Source of the DNA: Nocardia acidivorans NBRC 108247
GTDB taxonomy: Bacteria; Actinomycetota; Actinomycetes; Mycobacteriales; Mycobacteriaceae
Assembly: GCF_001625085.1 (NCBI RefSeq)
Contig: NZ_BDAW01000022.1
Coordinates: forward strand, 1 to 64,000
DNA: 64,000 bases
Reading direction: 5' to 3'
The notes under the pieces were generated by a model, which was not told the origin of the DNA, searched no databases, and saw only the letters and a list, made by a program, of their open reading frames with translations. Below are positions 55,501 through 63,460 of this stretch, one piece after another. Numbering within the stretch: the stretch's first letter is position 1; every line of letters begins with the position of its first letter. A program made the translations under genes and the position numbers.

Positions 55501-58500
55501 CGGCCAGGCCGACCACGTAGGAGACCAGGACGGTCTGGCCCGCCGGTCCCGGTGCGCCGATGGTGGCGGCGTACTCGACCTGATCATCGGCATTGAGCAC
55601 CGCGTCGATCTCGCCGAGTTCGATGCGCAAGCCGCGGATCTTGACCTGGAAATCGCTGCGCCCCTGGTACTCCAGCTCCAGCCGGGTGTCGAGGTCATGC
55701 TTCATCTCGACCCAGCGCACCATGTCGCCGGTGCGGTACATGCGCGACCCGGGCGCACCGTACGGATTGGTCACGAAACGTGTTGCGGTGAGCCCGAATC
55801 GGTTGAAGTAGCCGCGGGCCAGGGCGGGTCCGGCCAGATACAGCTCGCCGGTCACCCCGATCGGCACCGGCCGCAGCCAGGTATCCAGGACCACGGCGGC
55901 GGCCCCGCGAATGGGCGCGCCGATGGTGATGGGTTCACCGGGCCGAAGTTCACCCGGCCCGGTCGCCCAGATGCTGAATTCGGTGGGGCCGTACAGGTTC
56001 ACCATGCGCCGCCCGGGGGACCAGTCGGCGACCAGCTCCGGTCCGGACGCCTCACCCGCGACGGTGAGATTGCGCAGTTCCCCGAGCCCGGCCGGATTCA
56101 TGGTGGCCAGCACCGACGGTGTGATCACCGCGTGCGTCACGCCCTGGGTGCGCATCAACTCTTCGAGTTCATTGCCGCCGTACACATCCGGCGGTGACAC
56201 CACCAAGCGCCCGCCCATGGCGTGCGCCATGAACATCTCGTGCACGGAGGCGTCGAAGCTGGGCGAGGCCACCTGGAGCGGACTGCACTCCTGGTTCAGA
56301 TCGAGGAAGGTCTCCTGCGAGGAGGCGAGGTTGGCCAGCCCACGATGGGTGAGCAGCACCGCCTTGGGTTTACCGGTCGATCCCGAGGTATAGATCAGGT
56401 AGGCAACCTGATTCAGGTCGATCGGCCCGCCGCGCTCGGCATCGGTGATGGGTGCGTCCGAGACCGTCATCACCCGTCGAATGGTGTTGAGGTCATCGAG
56501 CAGCAGCCAGTCGATACTCCCCGGCAGCGTCTCGCCGACCGCGCACACCGTCACCCCGATGGGCGCGCGCGAATCGGAGAGAATGTGTTCGATCCGCTCC
56601 ACCGGATAGTTGGGGTCCAGCGGCAGGAACGCGGCCCCGGTCTTGGCCAGCGCCCACACGGCCACAATGGATTCCACCGAGCGGGTCAGCGCCAGCACCA
56701 CGAACACCTCGCGTCCGACGCCGCGTCGCAGCAGCACCCGGGCGAAGCGATTGGACCAGGCGTCGAGATCGCGATAGGTCATGGTGAGCGTGCCGGAGCT
56801 GATGGCGATACCGTCCGGATCGACGCGCGCACCCGCACCGAGGATTTCGGGCAGTGTGCGCATGGGCACCGGATCGCCGCCGCGCACCGGCAGCAGCCGG
56901 CGCCGCTCGGCGGGCTCGCAGTGCTGCAGCTGCGCGACCCGATGCTGCGGGGCATTGGAGATCTGGGTGAGCAGATAGCCGAAGCGTTCCAGCAGTCGCC
57001 GCGCCTCGGCCTCGGACAGCTGATCGGCCATGAATTTCACGGTGATCCGCAGGCTTTCGGCTCCGTCAGCGGCGCGCTGCGGAATCACCATGAGGTTCAG
57101 CGGATACGGGGTGGCATCGGTGCCGGAGACCTCGAGAATCCGCATTCCGGCGATATCCATTGCCTGCGACAGTGTTTCGCGGTCGATCGGATACGACTCG
57201 AAGACGGTGAGGGTGTCGAACAGCTCCGGCAGCCCGACCGCCTGGTGAATGGCGGCCAGCCCGACATGCTGGTGATCCAGCAGCCGCGCCTGTTCGTCCT
57301 GCACCCGCGCGAGCAGATCCGCCACCCGCTCACCGGGATCGAGCCGCACCCGCACCGGCAGCGTATTGATGAACAGGCCGATCATCTCCTCGACCCCGGC
57401 CAGCTGCGGCGGCCGCCCGGAGACGGTGCCGCCGAACACCACATCGGTGCGGCCGGTGAGCATGGCCAGCAGCAGCGCCCACGCGGTCTGCACGGCGGTG
57501 TTCACTGTGGCCCCGGCCGCGCGCACGGTGGTCTCCAGGCGCGCCAGCCGCTCGGGCCCGAAATCGAGGGAGACCATGCCGGATTCGGTGGATTCGATGC
57601 CCGCCAGGCTCGGTACCGCCCGGGTCGGCGAGTCCACGCCCGCGAGCGCGTCGGTCCACGCGGCCATGGAGGCGGCATCGTCCTGTTCGCCCAACCAGGC
57701 CAGGAATTCTCGATAGGAATGCGCGGGCGCGCCGAGCAACTGTTGCCCGGTGACGGCCGAGAGGTAGCCCGCGAGCAGTTCGCGCACCACCAGCGGGGTG
57801 GACCAACCATCGAGCACCAGATGGTGATTGGTCATGAGCAGCGTGTACGCCTCGTCGCCGGTGCGAATCAGCGTGAAGCGCAGCAGCGGCGGCCGGCCCA
57901 GATCGAAACGGGTGCCCGCGTCGACCGCGATCAGTCGCTCCAGTTCGCGGGAGCGTTCCCCGGCATCCTCGATATCGGTGAGATCGATTTCCTGCCAGGG
58001 GAGTTCGGTCGCCCCGAGCAGGAGTTGCCGCGGTCCGGCGTCCGTCTCGGTGAAGACGACCCGCAGCACGTCGTGCCGGTCGAGCAGGCTCTGCGCCGCA
58101 CCGTGCAGGCGTGCGCCGTCCACCCGGCCCGCCAGTCCGAGCCGGGTCTGCACGGTGTATCCGTCGGCGGTGTCGGTGTCGTAGCGGGCGTGGAAGAGCA
58201 GCCCGTACTGGAGCGGTGAGAGCGGCCAGATATCGGTGAGCCGCTCGTAATCGCGTTCCCACGCATCGATATTCGACTGTGTCACGGTGACGAGCGGGAA
58301 GTCCGAAGGGGTGTGGCCGCCCGCCCGGGACCGCCGCGCATGACCGGTGAGCGCGGTGAGCGCCGCCGCCCACAGCTCGGCGAATTCGCGCACCTGCGCC
58401 TCGCCGAGCAGCCGTGCGGCGTACGCCCAGGTCACCTCGAGCCCGGCCTCGGTGTGGATGGCGTTGATATCGATCGCCGCCGCGAGCGGTGCGGCATCGT

Positions 58501-61500
58501 CATTGGTGGCGTCGAAATACTTGGGCAGCCAAGGGGTGTCGGCGTCCACCGCACGACCCGCCCCGGTGCGGCCGAGGTAGTTGAAACTGAGCTGCGGTGT
58601 GTGCGCGCCCGAAAGCGCCTCCGCCGTATCCGAATTCAGGTAGCGCAGCATGCCGAAGCCGACGCCCTTGTCGGGAATCGCCCGCAGCTGCTCCTTCACA
58701 GCCTTGAGCGCCGGTCCGGCGGCCGAGCCGCCCTCGAAGGCATCGTCGATATCGATCCCGCGCAGATCCAGCGCGACCGGGTACACGCTGGTGAACCAGC
58801 CGATGGTGCGCGAGATATCCGCACCCGGCAGGATCGCCTCCTCACGACCGTGGCCTTCGAGGGTGAGCAGGGTGCGATTGTTGCCACGCCAGCGCGCCGC
58901 CGCCAGCGCGAGCGCGGTGAGCAGCGCGTCGTCCGCACCGCAGTGGAACCGTTCGGGAATGAGTTCCAAGGCGGCCGAGGACGTTTCGGCATCGATGGTG
59001 GTGCGCAGCTGTCCCATGGTCGCCACGGTGTCCACCGCGGTGTCGAAGGCGCGCGCACCGATCGGCGGATCGGGCGTCGCCAGGATCCGCTGCCACAGCC
59101 CCAGCTCCGTCGCGCGCTCCGCGGCCTGCTCGTGCTGTGCGTGCGCCCACCGCCGGAACGAGGTCCCGACCGGTTGCAGGTCCACCCCGGCCCAGGCGGT
59201 CGCCAAGTCGGGCAGCAGAATTCGCCATGTCACCCCGTCGCTGACGAGGTGGTGCAGCACGATCCACAGCAGCGGATCGGTATCGGGCGGTTCGATCAGG
59301 ACGAATCGCGCCATGATTCCGGCGGCCGGATCGAGCAGATCCGCCGCATGCTCGAGCTCGGCCGCCCCGTCCCGCCCGGTGGGCGCGTGCGAGCTGTCCA
59401 CGAGCGTCTCGGCCCGCACCGAACCGGGCTCGCCGACGAGCCACTCCCACTCCTCATCGGTGCGCCTGAGCGTGCTCCGCAGCAGGTCGTGGCGATCCAG
59501 CAGCGCCTGCACCGCCGGGACGAGTTGGGCCCGGCCGACTCCCGGGGGGAGCCCGATCAGCACCGCCTGCGCGTACCGCTGCCAGGATTCGCCGTGCTCG
59601 AGCATGTCGCGGACGATCGGCGTGAGCGGTATAGGTCCGATGCCGCCGCCCGGCAGTTCCCGCACCACCGGCGTGGTCACCTCGGTGGCGGCCAGCGCCA
59701 ATCCCGCAATGGTCTTGTGCTCGAACACATCTCGCGCGCGCAGCGCCAGTCCGGCGGTCTTGGCCCGCGCCACCAGCTGGATGGCGATGATGCTGTCCCC
59801 GCCGAGGGCGAAGAAATTGTCGTCCGCGCCGATATCGTCGGTGCCGAGCACCTCGGCGAAGATCGAGGCGAGAATCCGTTCCCGTTCCCCCTCGGGCGCC
59901 CGTCCGGTGCGGGTGCGCGCCCCGAACTCCGGTTGCGGCAATGCCTTGCGATCCACCTTGCCCGCCGGGGTGAGCGGGAAGGTGTGCAGGACCATCACCA
60001 CCGACGGCACCATATGCGACGGAAGATGATGGGCCACCGTGGCTTTCACGGCCTCGGGATCGACCGCCGCACCCGGCGCGGCGACCACGTAGGAGACCAG
60101 CGCCGTCGCACCGCTCGGGGTGGTGGCCCCTACGGTGACCACCGATTCCACGCCCGCGTGCCGCGCTACCGCGGCATCGACCTCACCCAGTTCGATACGG
60201 AACCCGCGCACCTTGACCTGGGTGTCGCCGCGTCCGGCGTACTCGAGTTCATTGCGCCCGCCGCGCCGCCGCCAGCGCACCAGATCCCCGGTGCGGTACA
60301 TCCGCTCCCCGGGCGCGTACGGATCGGCGACGAAACGCTCGGCGGTGAAGGCGATGCGCTGGTGATAGCCGCGCGCCACCCCCGGCCCGCTCAAATACAG
60401 CTCACCGGTCACCCCGGGCGGCACCGGCCGCAGCCACGGGTCCAGCACCACGGCCCGCACCCCGCGGGCGGGTACGCCGATGGTGATGGGCGCACCGGGG
60501 GTGAGCGGTGAACTGAGCGTCGCGGTGACGGTGGTCTCGGTGGGACCGTAGCCATTGAGCACCGAGCGCCCCGCCCAGCGCACCGGCAGTTCGGGCGGGC
60601 AGGAATCGCCGCCGACCACCACGGTCCGCAGCCGCGGCAGAGTGTCCGGCTCCAGGGAACCGGCCACGGCCGGGGTCACATTCAGATGCGTCACCTCCAG
60701 GGTGCGCAGCACCCGTGCCAATTCCTCACCGGCGTAGGCGGCGGGCGGCACCACCGCCACCGTCGCGCCCACGGCCAGGGCGACGAGCAGCTCCTCGACC
60801 GAGATATCGAAGCTCGGCGACACCGCGTGCGCCATAACGGCATCCGAACCGACGCCGAACGCCGCCCCGGACCCGGTGGCGAGATTGGCCAGCCCCCGAT
60901 GGGTGACTCCGACGCCCTTGGGCAGCCCGGTCGAGCCGGAGGTGTAGATCAGATAGGCCAGCTGGTCGACCCGCACCGGCGAACGCCGATCGGCATCGGT
61001 GATCGCACCGGAATCCGCTGCCGCCATCCGGGTTTCGGTGGATTCCTCATCCAGCACCAGCCAGCGCACCCGATCCGGCAGTGCGGCGCGGGCCCCGGTC
61101 ACCGTCGCCCCGGTCACCACGCCGCTGTCGGTGAGCATATGTTCGATCCGGTCCGTCGGATATCCCGGATCGATGGGCACGAAGGCCGCCCCGGTCTGCG
61201 CGACCGCGATCATGGCCAGTACCGACTCCGCCGACCGGGGAATCGAAATGGCCACGGCCCGTTCGGGTCCCGCGCCCGCCTCGATGAGCACCCGTGCCAG
61301 TCGATTGGTGTACTCGGTGACCTCGCGGTAGGTGAAGGCGGTGCCGTCGGCGCGCATGGCGATGGCCGAGGGATCGAGCCGGGCTCCGGCACCGAGGATC
61401 TCGGGCAGGCTGCGCGGGTTCACACCCTTGCGTCCCTGTGCCGGAACGAGTTCCGCGCGTTCGGTCGCCGACAGCGCGGTGACTCCCGCCAGCGGCGCGC

Positions 61501-62782
61501 TCTGACCGCCGGACAGGAATCGGTGCAGGAAGTCCAGGAAGCGCGCGTGCAGGCCGGCCAGTTCCGCCTCGTCGTAGCGGTTCGGATTGGCCTGGAAGTC
61601 GATATGGGTGCGCTCGCCGCCGATCCCCGGATACACATTGACGAACAGATCGTCGATGAGTCCCGAGGTCAGTACGTGCAGCTGACCGGTGACCCCGCCG
61701 AGCCGGATGCGGGTATCGGCGAGCATGAGGTTCACGGTCGGCCCGAATCCGGCGATCTCGTCCATGGCCCAGCCGAGGTCCCGAATGATGTCCTCCTGCC
61801 GGTACCGCTGTCGGCGCAGCGCGGCGGTGAGTTCACCCTGGGTGGCGCGGATCAGCTCGCCGACGGTCGCGGCGGGCGCGGGATGCAGGCGCAGCGGCAC
61901 CACATTGGCCACCATGCCGCCCGAGCGCCGCAGCGCCGCGGTGGTGCGCCCGGAGACCGGCAGGCTCAGCACGATCTCCCCGCTGCCGGTCATGGCCCCG
62001 ACGAACGCGCCGAACGCGGCCACCACCACGGGGGCCGCGCTGGTGGAGAGTTCGGTGGTGATGGCCTCCAGCAGCGCCGCGGTCTCGTCCGGCAGCGCAC
62101 CGCTGAGCAGGCGCGGGTGCGCGTCCACCGCCCCGGCGTGTCTGCCGAGGTACACCGGTTCGGGCATCCCGGCCAGATGCTGTTTCCAGTACTCCCGATC
62201 GGCATTGATGCGATCGGAGTTCCGGTATGCCACATCGGCTTCGACGATATTGCGGAGCGGTTCGGCCTTGCCCTCGGGTGCCTCGATCCCGTTCACCCGG
62301 CTGTTGTAGAGCTCCGAGGTGCGCTGCAGCATGGTGAGCGCGCCGACCCCGTCGAGCAGGATGTGATGCAGTCGCGAGTACCAGAACCACCTGTTCTCGG
62401 CCAGCTTCAGCATGGCCACCGTGCACAGCCGGTCGCGGGTGAGGTCCAGGGGTGCGGTGTACTCCGCGCGCATCCACGCCTGTGCGGCGGCCTCCGGATC
62501 CGGTGCGCCGCTCAGGTCGATGGTGAGAATGCGGTCGTCCAGGCCGGTGTCGACCAGCTGCCAGGGGAGTTCGTCGATCTCGAGCAGGCGCAGATAGCCG
62601 GTGCCGAACTCGCGACCGGCCTGGCGCGCCGCATCGGCGAGCAGTTCCACATCCACCGCGCCGTCGAACGAGACGTACTGCGCGATGGAGATGGGGGTGT
62701 CACGAGCCAGCTGCTGGGCGAACCAGATGCCACGTTGCGCAGCGGACAGAGCGAAGGCCGAGGTGGCAGAGCTGGAGACCAT
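49586..62782 (-). CDS. Trimodular nonribosomal peptide synthetase, C-A-T-E-C-A-T-C-A-T-E-TE
   Basis: A 4398-residue synthetase. C1 (residues 10-440, RLHHILLDG) resembles the EntF condensation domain. A1 (460-960) with LIYTSGSTGLPKG and GKVDRKALP. T1 Ser near 998 (LGGDSIIAI). E1 (1030-1490; HHLVSDGVTW, EGHGREEAI). C2 (1525-1950; NHHLVLDGWS, the form after E domains). A2 (1975-2480), T2 Ser near 2517 (LGGNSLSA). C3 (2575-3010; HHVSADG). A3 (3030-3550), T3 near 3586 (LGGDSILAI), E2 (3650-4100; HHLVIDGVSW), thioesterase (4150-4398; Ser in GWSFGG near 4219, His in GHDEL). This predicts a tripeptide of D, L and D residues, acyl-capped by C1 and released by the TE. Reading pocket residues by eye, A1 gives D-I-E-N-V-G-G-V-T-K, close to modified-ornithine codes; A2 (D-A-H-V-T-A-L-I-W-K) and A3 (D-A-F-V-A-A-L-I-W-K) are alike and unassigned. 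No MbtH or hydroxylase gene is in view. Confidence 0.95.
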   Translation of the reverse strand: MVSSSATSAFALSAAQRGIWFAQQLARDTPISIAQYVSFDGAVDVELLADAARQAGREFGTGYLRLLEIDELPWQLVDTGLDDRILTIDLSGAPDPEAAAQAWMRAEYTAPLDLTRDRLCTVAMLKLAENRWFWYSRLHHILLDGVGALTMLQRTSELYNSRVNGIEAPEGKAEPLRNIVEADVAYRNSDRINADREYWKQHLAGMPEPVYLGRHAGAVDAHPRLLSGALPDETAALLEAITTELSTSAAPVVVAAFGAFVGAMTGSGEIVLSLPVSGRTTAALRRSGGMVANVVPLRLHPAPAATVGELIRATQGELTAALRRQRYRQEDIIRDLGWAMDEIAGFGPTVNLMLADTRIRLGGVTGQLHVLTSGLIDDLFVNVYPGIGGERTHIDFQANPNRYDEAELAGLHARFLDFLHRFLSGGQSAPLAGVTALSATERAELVPAQGRKGVNPRSLPEILGAGARLDPSAIAMRADGTAFTYREVTEYTNRLARVLIEAGAGPERAVAISIPRSAESVLAMIAVAQTGAAFVPIDPGYPTDRIEHMLTDSGVVTGATVTGARAALPDRVRWLVLDEESTETRMAAADSGAITDADRRSPVRVDQLAYLIYTSGSTGLPKGVGVTHRGLANLATGSGAAFGVGSDAVMAHAVSPSFDISVEELLVALAVGATVAVVPPAAYAGEELARVLRTLEVTHLNVTPAVAGSLEPDTLPRLRTVVVGGDSCPPELPVRWAGRSVLNGYGPTETTVTATLSSPLTPGAPITIGVPARGVRAVVLDPWLRPVPPGVTGELYLSGPGVARGYHQRIAFTAERFVADPYAPGERMYRTGDLVRWRRRGGRNELEYAGRGDTQVKVRGFRIELGEVDAAVARHAGVESVVTVGATTPSGATALVSYVVAAPGAAVDPEAVKATVAHHLPSHMVPSVVMVLHTFPLTPAGKVDRKALPQPEFGARTRTGRAPEGERERILASIFAEVLGTDDIGADDNFFALGGDSIIAIQLVARAKTAGLALRARDVFEHKTIAGLALAATEVTTPVVRELPGGGIGPIPLTPIVRDMLEHGESWQRYAQAVLIGLPPGVGRAQLVPAVQALLDRHDLLRSTLRRTDEEWEWLVGEPGSVRAETLVDSSHAPTGRDGAAELEHAADLLDPAAGIMARFVLIEPPDTDPLLWIVLHHLVSDGVTWRILLPDLATAWAGVDLQPVGTSFRRWAHAQHEQAAERATELGLWQRILATPDPPIGARAFDTAVDTVATMGQLRTTIDAETSSAALELIPERFHCGADDALLTALALAAARWRGNNRTLLTLEGHGREEAILPGADISRTIGWFTSVYPVALDLRGIDIDDAFEGGSAAGPALKAVKEQLRAIPDKGVGFGMLRYLNSDTAEALSGAHTPQLSFNYLGRTGAGRAVDADTPWLPKYFDATNDDAAPLAAAIDINAIHTEAGLEVTWAYAARLLGEAQVREFAELWAAALTALTGHARRSRAGGHTPSDFPLVTVTQSNIDAWERDYERLTDIWPLSPLQYGLLFHARYDTDTADGYTVQTRLGLAGRVDGARLHGAAQSLLDRHDVLRVVFTETDAGPRQLLLGATELPWQEIDLTDIEDAGERSRELERLIAVDAGTRFDLGRPPLLRFTLIRTGDEAYTLLMTNHHLVLDGWSTPLVVRELLAGYLSAVTGQQLLGAPAHSYREFLAWLGEQDDAASMAAWTDALAGVDSPTRAVPSLAGIESTESGMVSLDFGPERLARLETTVRAAGATVNTAVQTAWALLLAMLTGRTDVVFGGTVSGRPPQLAGVEEMIGLFINTLPVRVRLDPGERVADLLARVQDEQARLLDHQHVGLAAIHQAVGLPELFDTLTVFESYPIDRETLSQAMDIAGMRILEVSGTDATPYPLNLMVIPQRAADGAESLRITVKFMADQLSEAEARRLLERFGYLLTQISNAPQHRVAQLQHCEPAERRRLLPVRGGDPVPMRTLPEILGAGARVDPDGIAISSGTLTMTYRDLDAWSNRFARVLLRRGVGREVFVVLALTRSVESIVAVWALAKTGAAFLPLDPNYPVERIEHILSDSRAPIGVTVCAVGETLPGSIDWLLLDDLNTIRRVMTVSDAPITDAERGGPIDLNQVAYLIYTSGSTGKPKAVLLTHRGLANLASSQETFLDLNQECSPLQVASPSFDASVHEMFMAHAMGGRLVVSPPDVYGGNELEELMRTQGVTHAVITPSVLATMNPAGLGELRNLTVAGEASGPELVADWSPGRRMVNLYGPTEFSIWATGPGELRPGEPITIGAPIRGAAAVVLDTWLRPVPIGVTGELYLAGPALARGYFNRFGLTATRFVTNPYGAPGSRMYRTGDMVRWVEMKHDLDTRLELEYQGRSDFQVKIRGLRIELGEIDAVLNADDQVEYAATIGAPGPAGQTVLVSYVVGLAGRALDTELLRTRVASALPGYMVPSYIIELDDVPLTPVGKLDRNALPAPDFSSLQERYLAPRTAVETAVAQVFAEVLGLDTVSIDRSFFELGGNSLSATRVIARVNTALGATVALRDLFDAPTAAQLAARVVPAGEGFGRPVLATRIRPDRIPLSPAQQRMWVMNRLDPTSAAYNISVALRLTGELEVAALRAAVIDVVTRHETLRTIYPADADGPRQVVVGVESATPDVTLVDTEDGAALADRIAEVTGTGFDLTREAPLRVGLFRLAPDTHVVALVVHHVSADGTSMAPLATDLMAAYLARISGASQGLPPLRVQYADYSLWQRELLGDEQVSDSTAAQQIRFWTERLAATPDVLELPTDRPRPAAQTMRSADLPFTVSPELHSALTTLAAETESSLFMVVHAALAVLLSRLAGTPDVLIGTAIAGRGDAVLDDLVGMFVNTLALRTPVDSGRGFREFLSTVRTSDLDAFAHADVPFERLVQVLDPARSTAHHPLFQVSLSLQNFSLPELEFPGLRVSVEPFDRDTSQFDLTFDLRDPRAGASPAWLEGTLTYATDLFDPATAEQLVARWERLLSAITADPDIRISDIDLMSEVERAALVPVRGPRGGSTGTLAELLTTPSAFHPDRPAIIADGRTTCYGELEEAADQLAAILSDAGAKVETTVALALSRGTELLIALLATARTGAAFLPIDPRHPLDRIDHMLSDSGAVLGLTTHADRPMLPDTVQWLTLASAEDPTAADFHWGSAESRWASIESGWYSTEREIHPDHPAWLIYTSGSTGTPKGVSVSHRGIADLVRAQHHMLGLNANSRVLQVASPSFDASAFEALMAFGAGGTAVVAPPDVFGGDALTELIATHRVTHLVITPSALATMDPAAVPSVRVLAVAGEAIGPDLVGRWATGRLLVNLYGPTEFTIWATTSDVLRAGQPVTIGHPIRGAATLVLDDRLRPAPMGVAGELYLAGPALARGYHARYGLTAARFIANPYGGAGERMYRTGDLVRWTGTLANPRLEYLGRTDFQVKVRGQRIELGEIDAVLNRADRVEFAVTLGVPGPGGATALAAYLLPEPGAALDLAAIRAYAADALPGYMVPTAFVILAAIPLNAVGKLDRKALPQPVFEAETEYRAPTTDSEITLAAIVAELLGRDRVGVHDSFFALGGDSILAIQLVSRARLHGLELTPLQIFEHRTVAALAALADAAGETEVLEELPGGGVGDFPLTPIMRWMIERGGDFGRFAQTAVLEMPAGITREQVVATVTAVVDQHDMLRAQLMEEDGAFWLRTREPGAVDVDALLYRVEFDAAGSSELREYARTELDTAMSRLDPAAGVLLQMVWLDPAGPTGRSGRLILIAHHLVIDGVSWRILVPDLIAAWAQISGGAEPVLTATGTSMRRWGHALHEESYTPTRVAELEYWRALAETPDPLIGRRELDPAIDRVGTVRAVDVEADPEVTTALLTTLPALFGGSVEDALLATLALAVRRWRTRSEEESVLLRMEGHGRQQEIIPGADLSRTMGWFTTLYPVRLALPGIDIDDAIDGGPAMGEAIRAVKHQLLAVPDRGIGFGLLRYLNQDTAAQLPQRIPGRIGFNYLGRYAAADIPAGLEGLGWLPTEEFGDLHATEHSDVPATTEIEINAVVSGDRLQATFTYPDTLLTRARVATLAWLWVEALTAAARFAQTPAAQQAAEAERNHLAEQARAAMSATQPVSTPGLGLDVVLPIRPEGDQPALFCIHPSSGMAWTYLGLAELLRPGRPIYGLQAPDLSGEPHARSIDDFAERYVREIRRLQPQGPYHLLGWSFGGLIAHAVAAELEAAGARIGVLTLLDADHTDIDGDTIEPLTAGSFVAAFGSVFGITDMPADATAQEAADLIGQRMGGVSLVDALTLERMADSYNASARTRTGYQRPVFHGDALYFSATVGTSEIFGPTGWRPWITGRITNHDIEVGHDELTAPPALAEIARVLDEHLRDEHLGDQP

Positions 62783-62845
62783 GAAACATCCTGCGTGCTC
62801 GGGTGATTCGACGGATCGCGGGTCGAAGGCGCTCGGCTCGTGCGA

Positions 62846-63310
62846 TCAGGAGGCCAGCGGGGTCAGCTGCAGCTCCGCGGCCGAGAGCGGTGCGTCCGAA
62901 CCGGTCAGGTACTGGATCAGGGTGGAGCGCTCGTCCAGCACCAGCCAGTGCGCGGTATCGCCGAGGCGGTCCCGCTCGTCCTTGACGGTGATACCGAAAT
63001 CGACTCGGGCGGTGGTGATTTCGGTGGTGTACGGCACCGGGGTGGCGCCGGTCTTGGCAATGGCCTGGCGGGCCACGATCGACTCCAGCTTCGGGGTGCC
63101 GGCAATGGCGACCCGGGTGCCGGGGCGGGCGCCCATGCTCAGCAGCATGCGGGCCATCCGGTTGGACCAGCGGTCCAGCTCGGCATAGGTGAGTTCGCAG
63201 TCGCCGACCGTGGCGGCGACGGCGGTGGGGTCGGCGTGGGGGGCAAGCGGCTGCGCGCTCGTACGGCGGGGAACGAGGGTGGCTACGGGCGATTCGACCG
63301 GCTTGCACAT
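62846..63310 (-). CDS. Stand-alone N-terminal fragment of an adenylation domain
   Basis: A 154-residue protein matching only the first third of an NRPS adenylation domain: TVGDCELTYAELDRWSNRMA, then LLSMGARPGTRVAIAGTPKL and AKTGATPVPYTTEITTARVD. The frame ends before the ATP-binding A3 loop, so it cannot activate an amino acid. ATG 63310 is a normal start and the gene lies 63 bp before the NRPS on the same strand. Either a relic of a lost module or a kept accessory protein. Confidence 0.75.
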   Translation of the reverse strand: MCKPVESPVATLVPRRTSAQPLAPHADPTAVAATVGDCELTYAELDRWSNRMARMLLSMGARPGTRVAIAGTPKLESIVARQAIAKTGATPVPYTTEITTARVDFGITVKDERDRLGDTAHWLVLDERSTLIQYLTGSDAPLSAAELQLTPLAS

Positions 63311-63413
63311 CGGTAATCATCCTCTCGGAGATGCGGCTACGTGGTGCTGTTGGGGATGTATCCAACTGTCGTCGCATTCGGTTCGATCCGACAGCAACCT
63401 CAGTGCTGCCGAT

Positions 63414-63453
63414 CACCCCTCCGAGGGGTGCGCCTTTCCCCACCTAGGGTGGG
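63414..63453 (-). promoter_or_regulatory. Hairpins in the gap before the NRPS unit
   Basis: Two inverted repeats lie in 63311-63460: CACCCCT/AGGGGTG (63414-63420 with 63424-63430) and CCCACC/GGTGGG (63439-63444 with 63448-63453). They can terminate the upstream regulator gene or bind a regulator of the NRPS unit. No iron-box-like sequence was found in this gap. Confidence 0.4.
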
Positions 63454-63460
63454 TGTTCGA

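Noticed and set aside
63311-63460. Possible iron box before the NRPS
   Set aside because: Scanned both strands for TTAGG...CCTAA-like dyads. Only GC-rich hairpins were seen.
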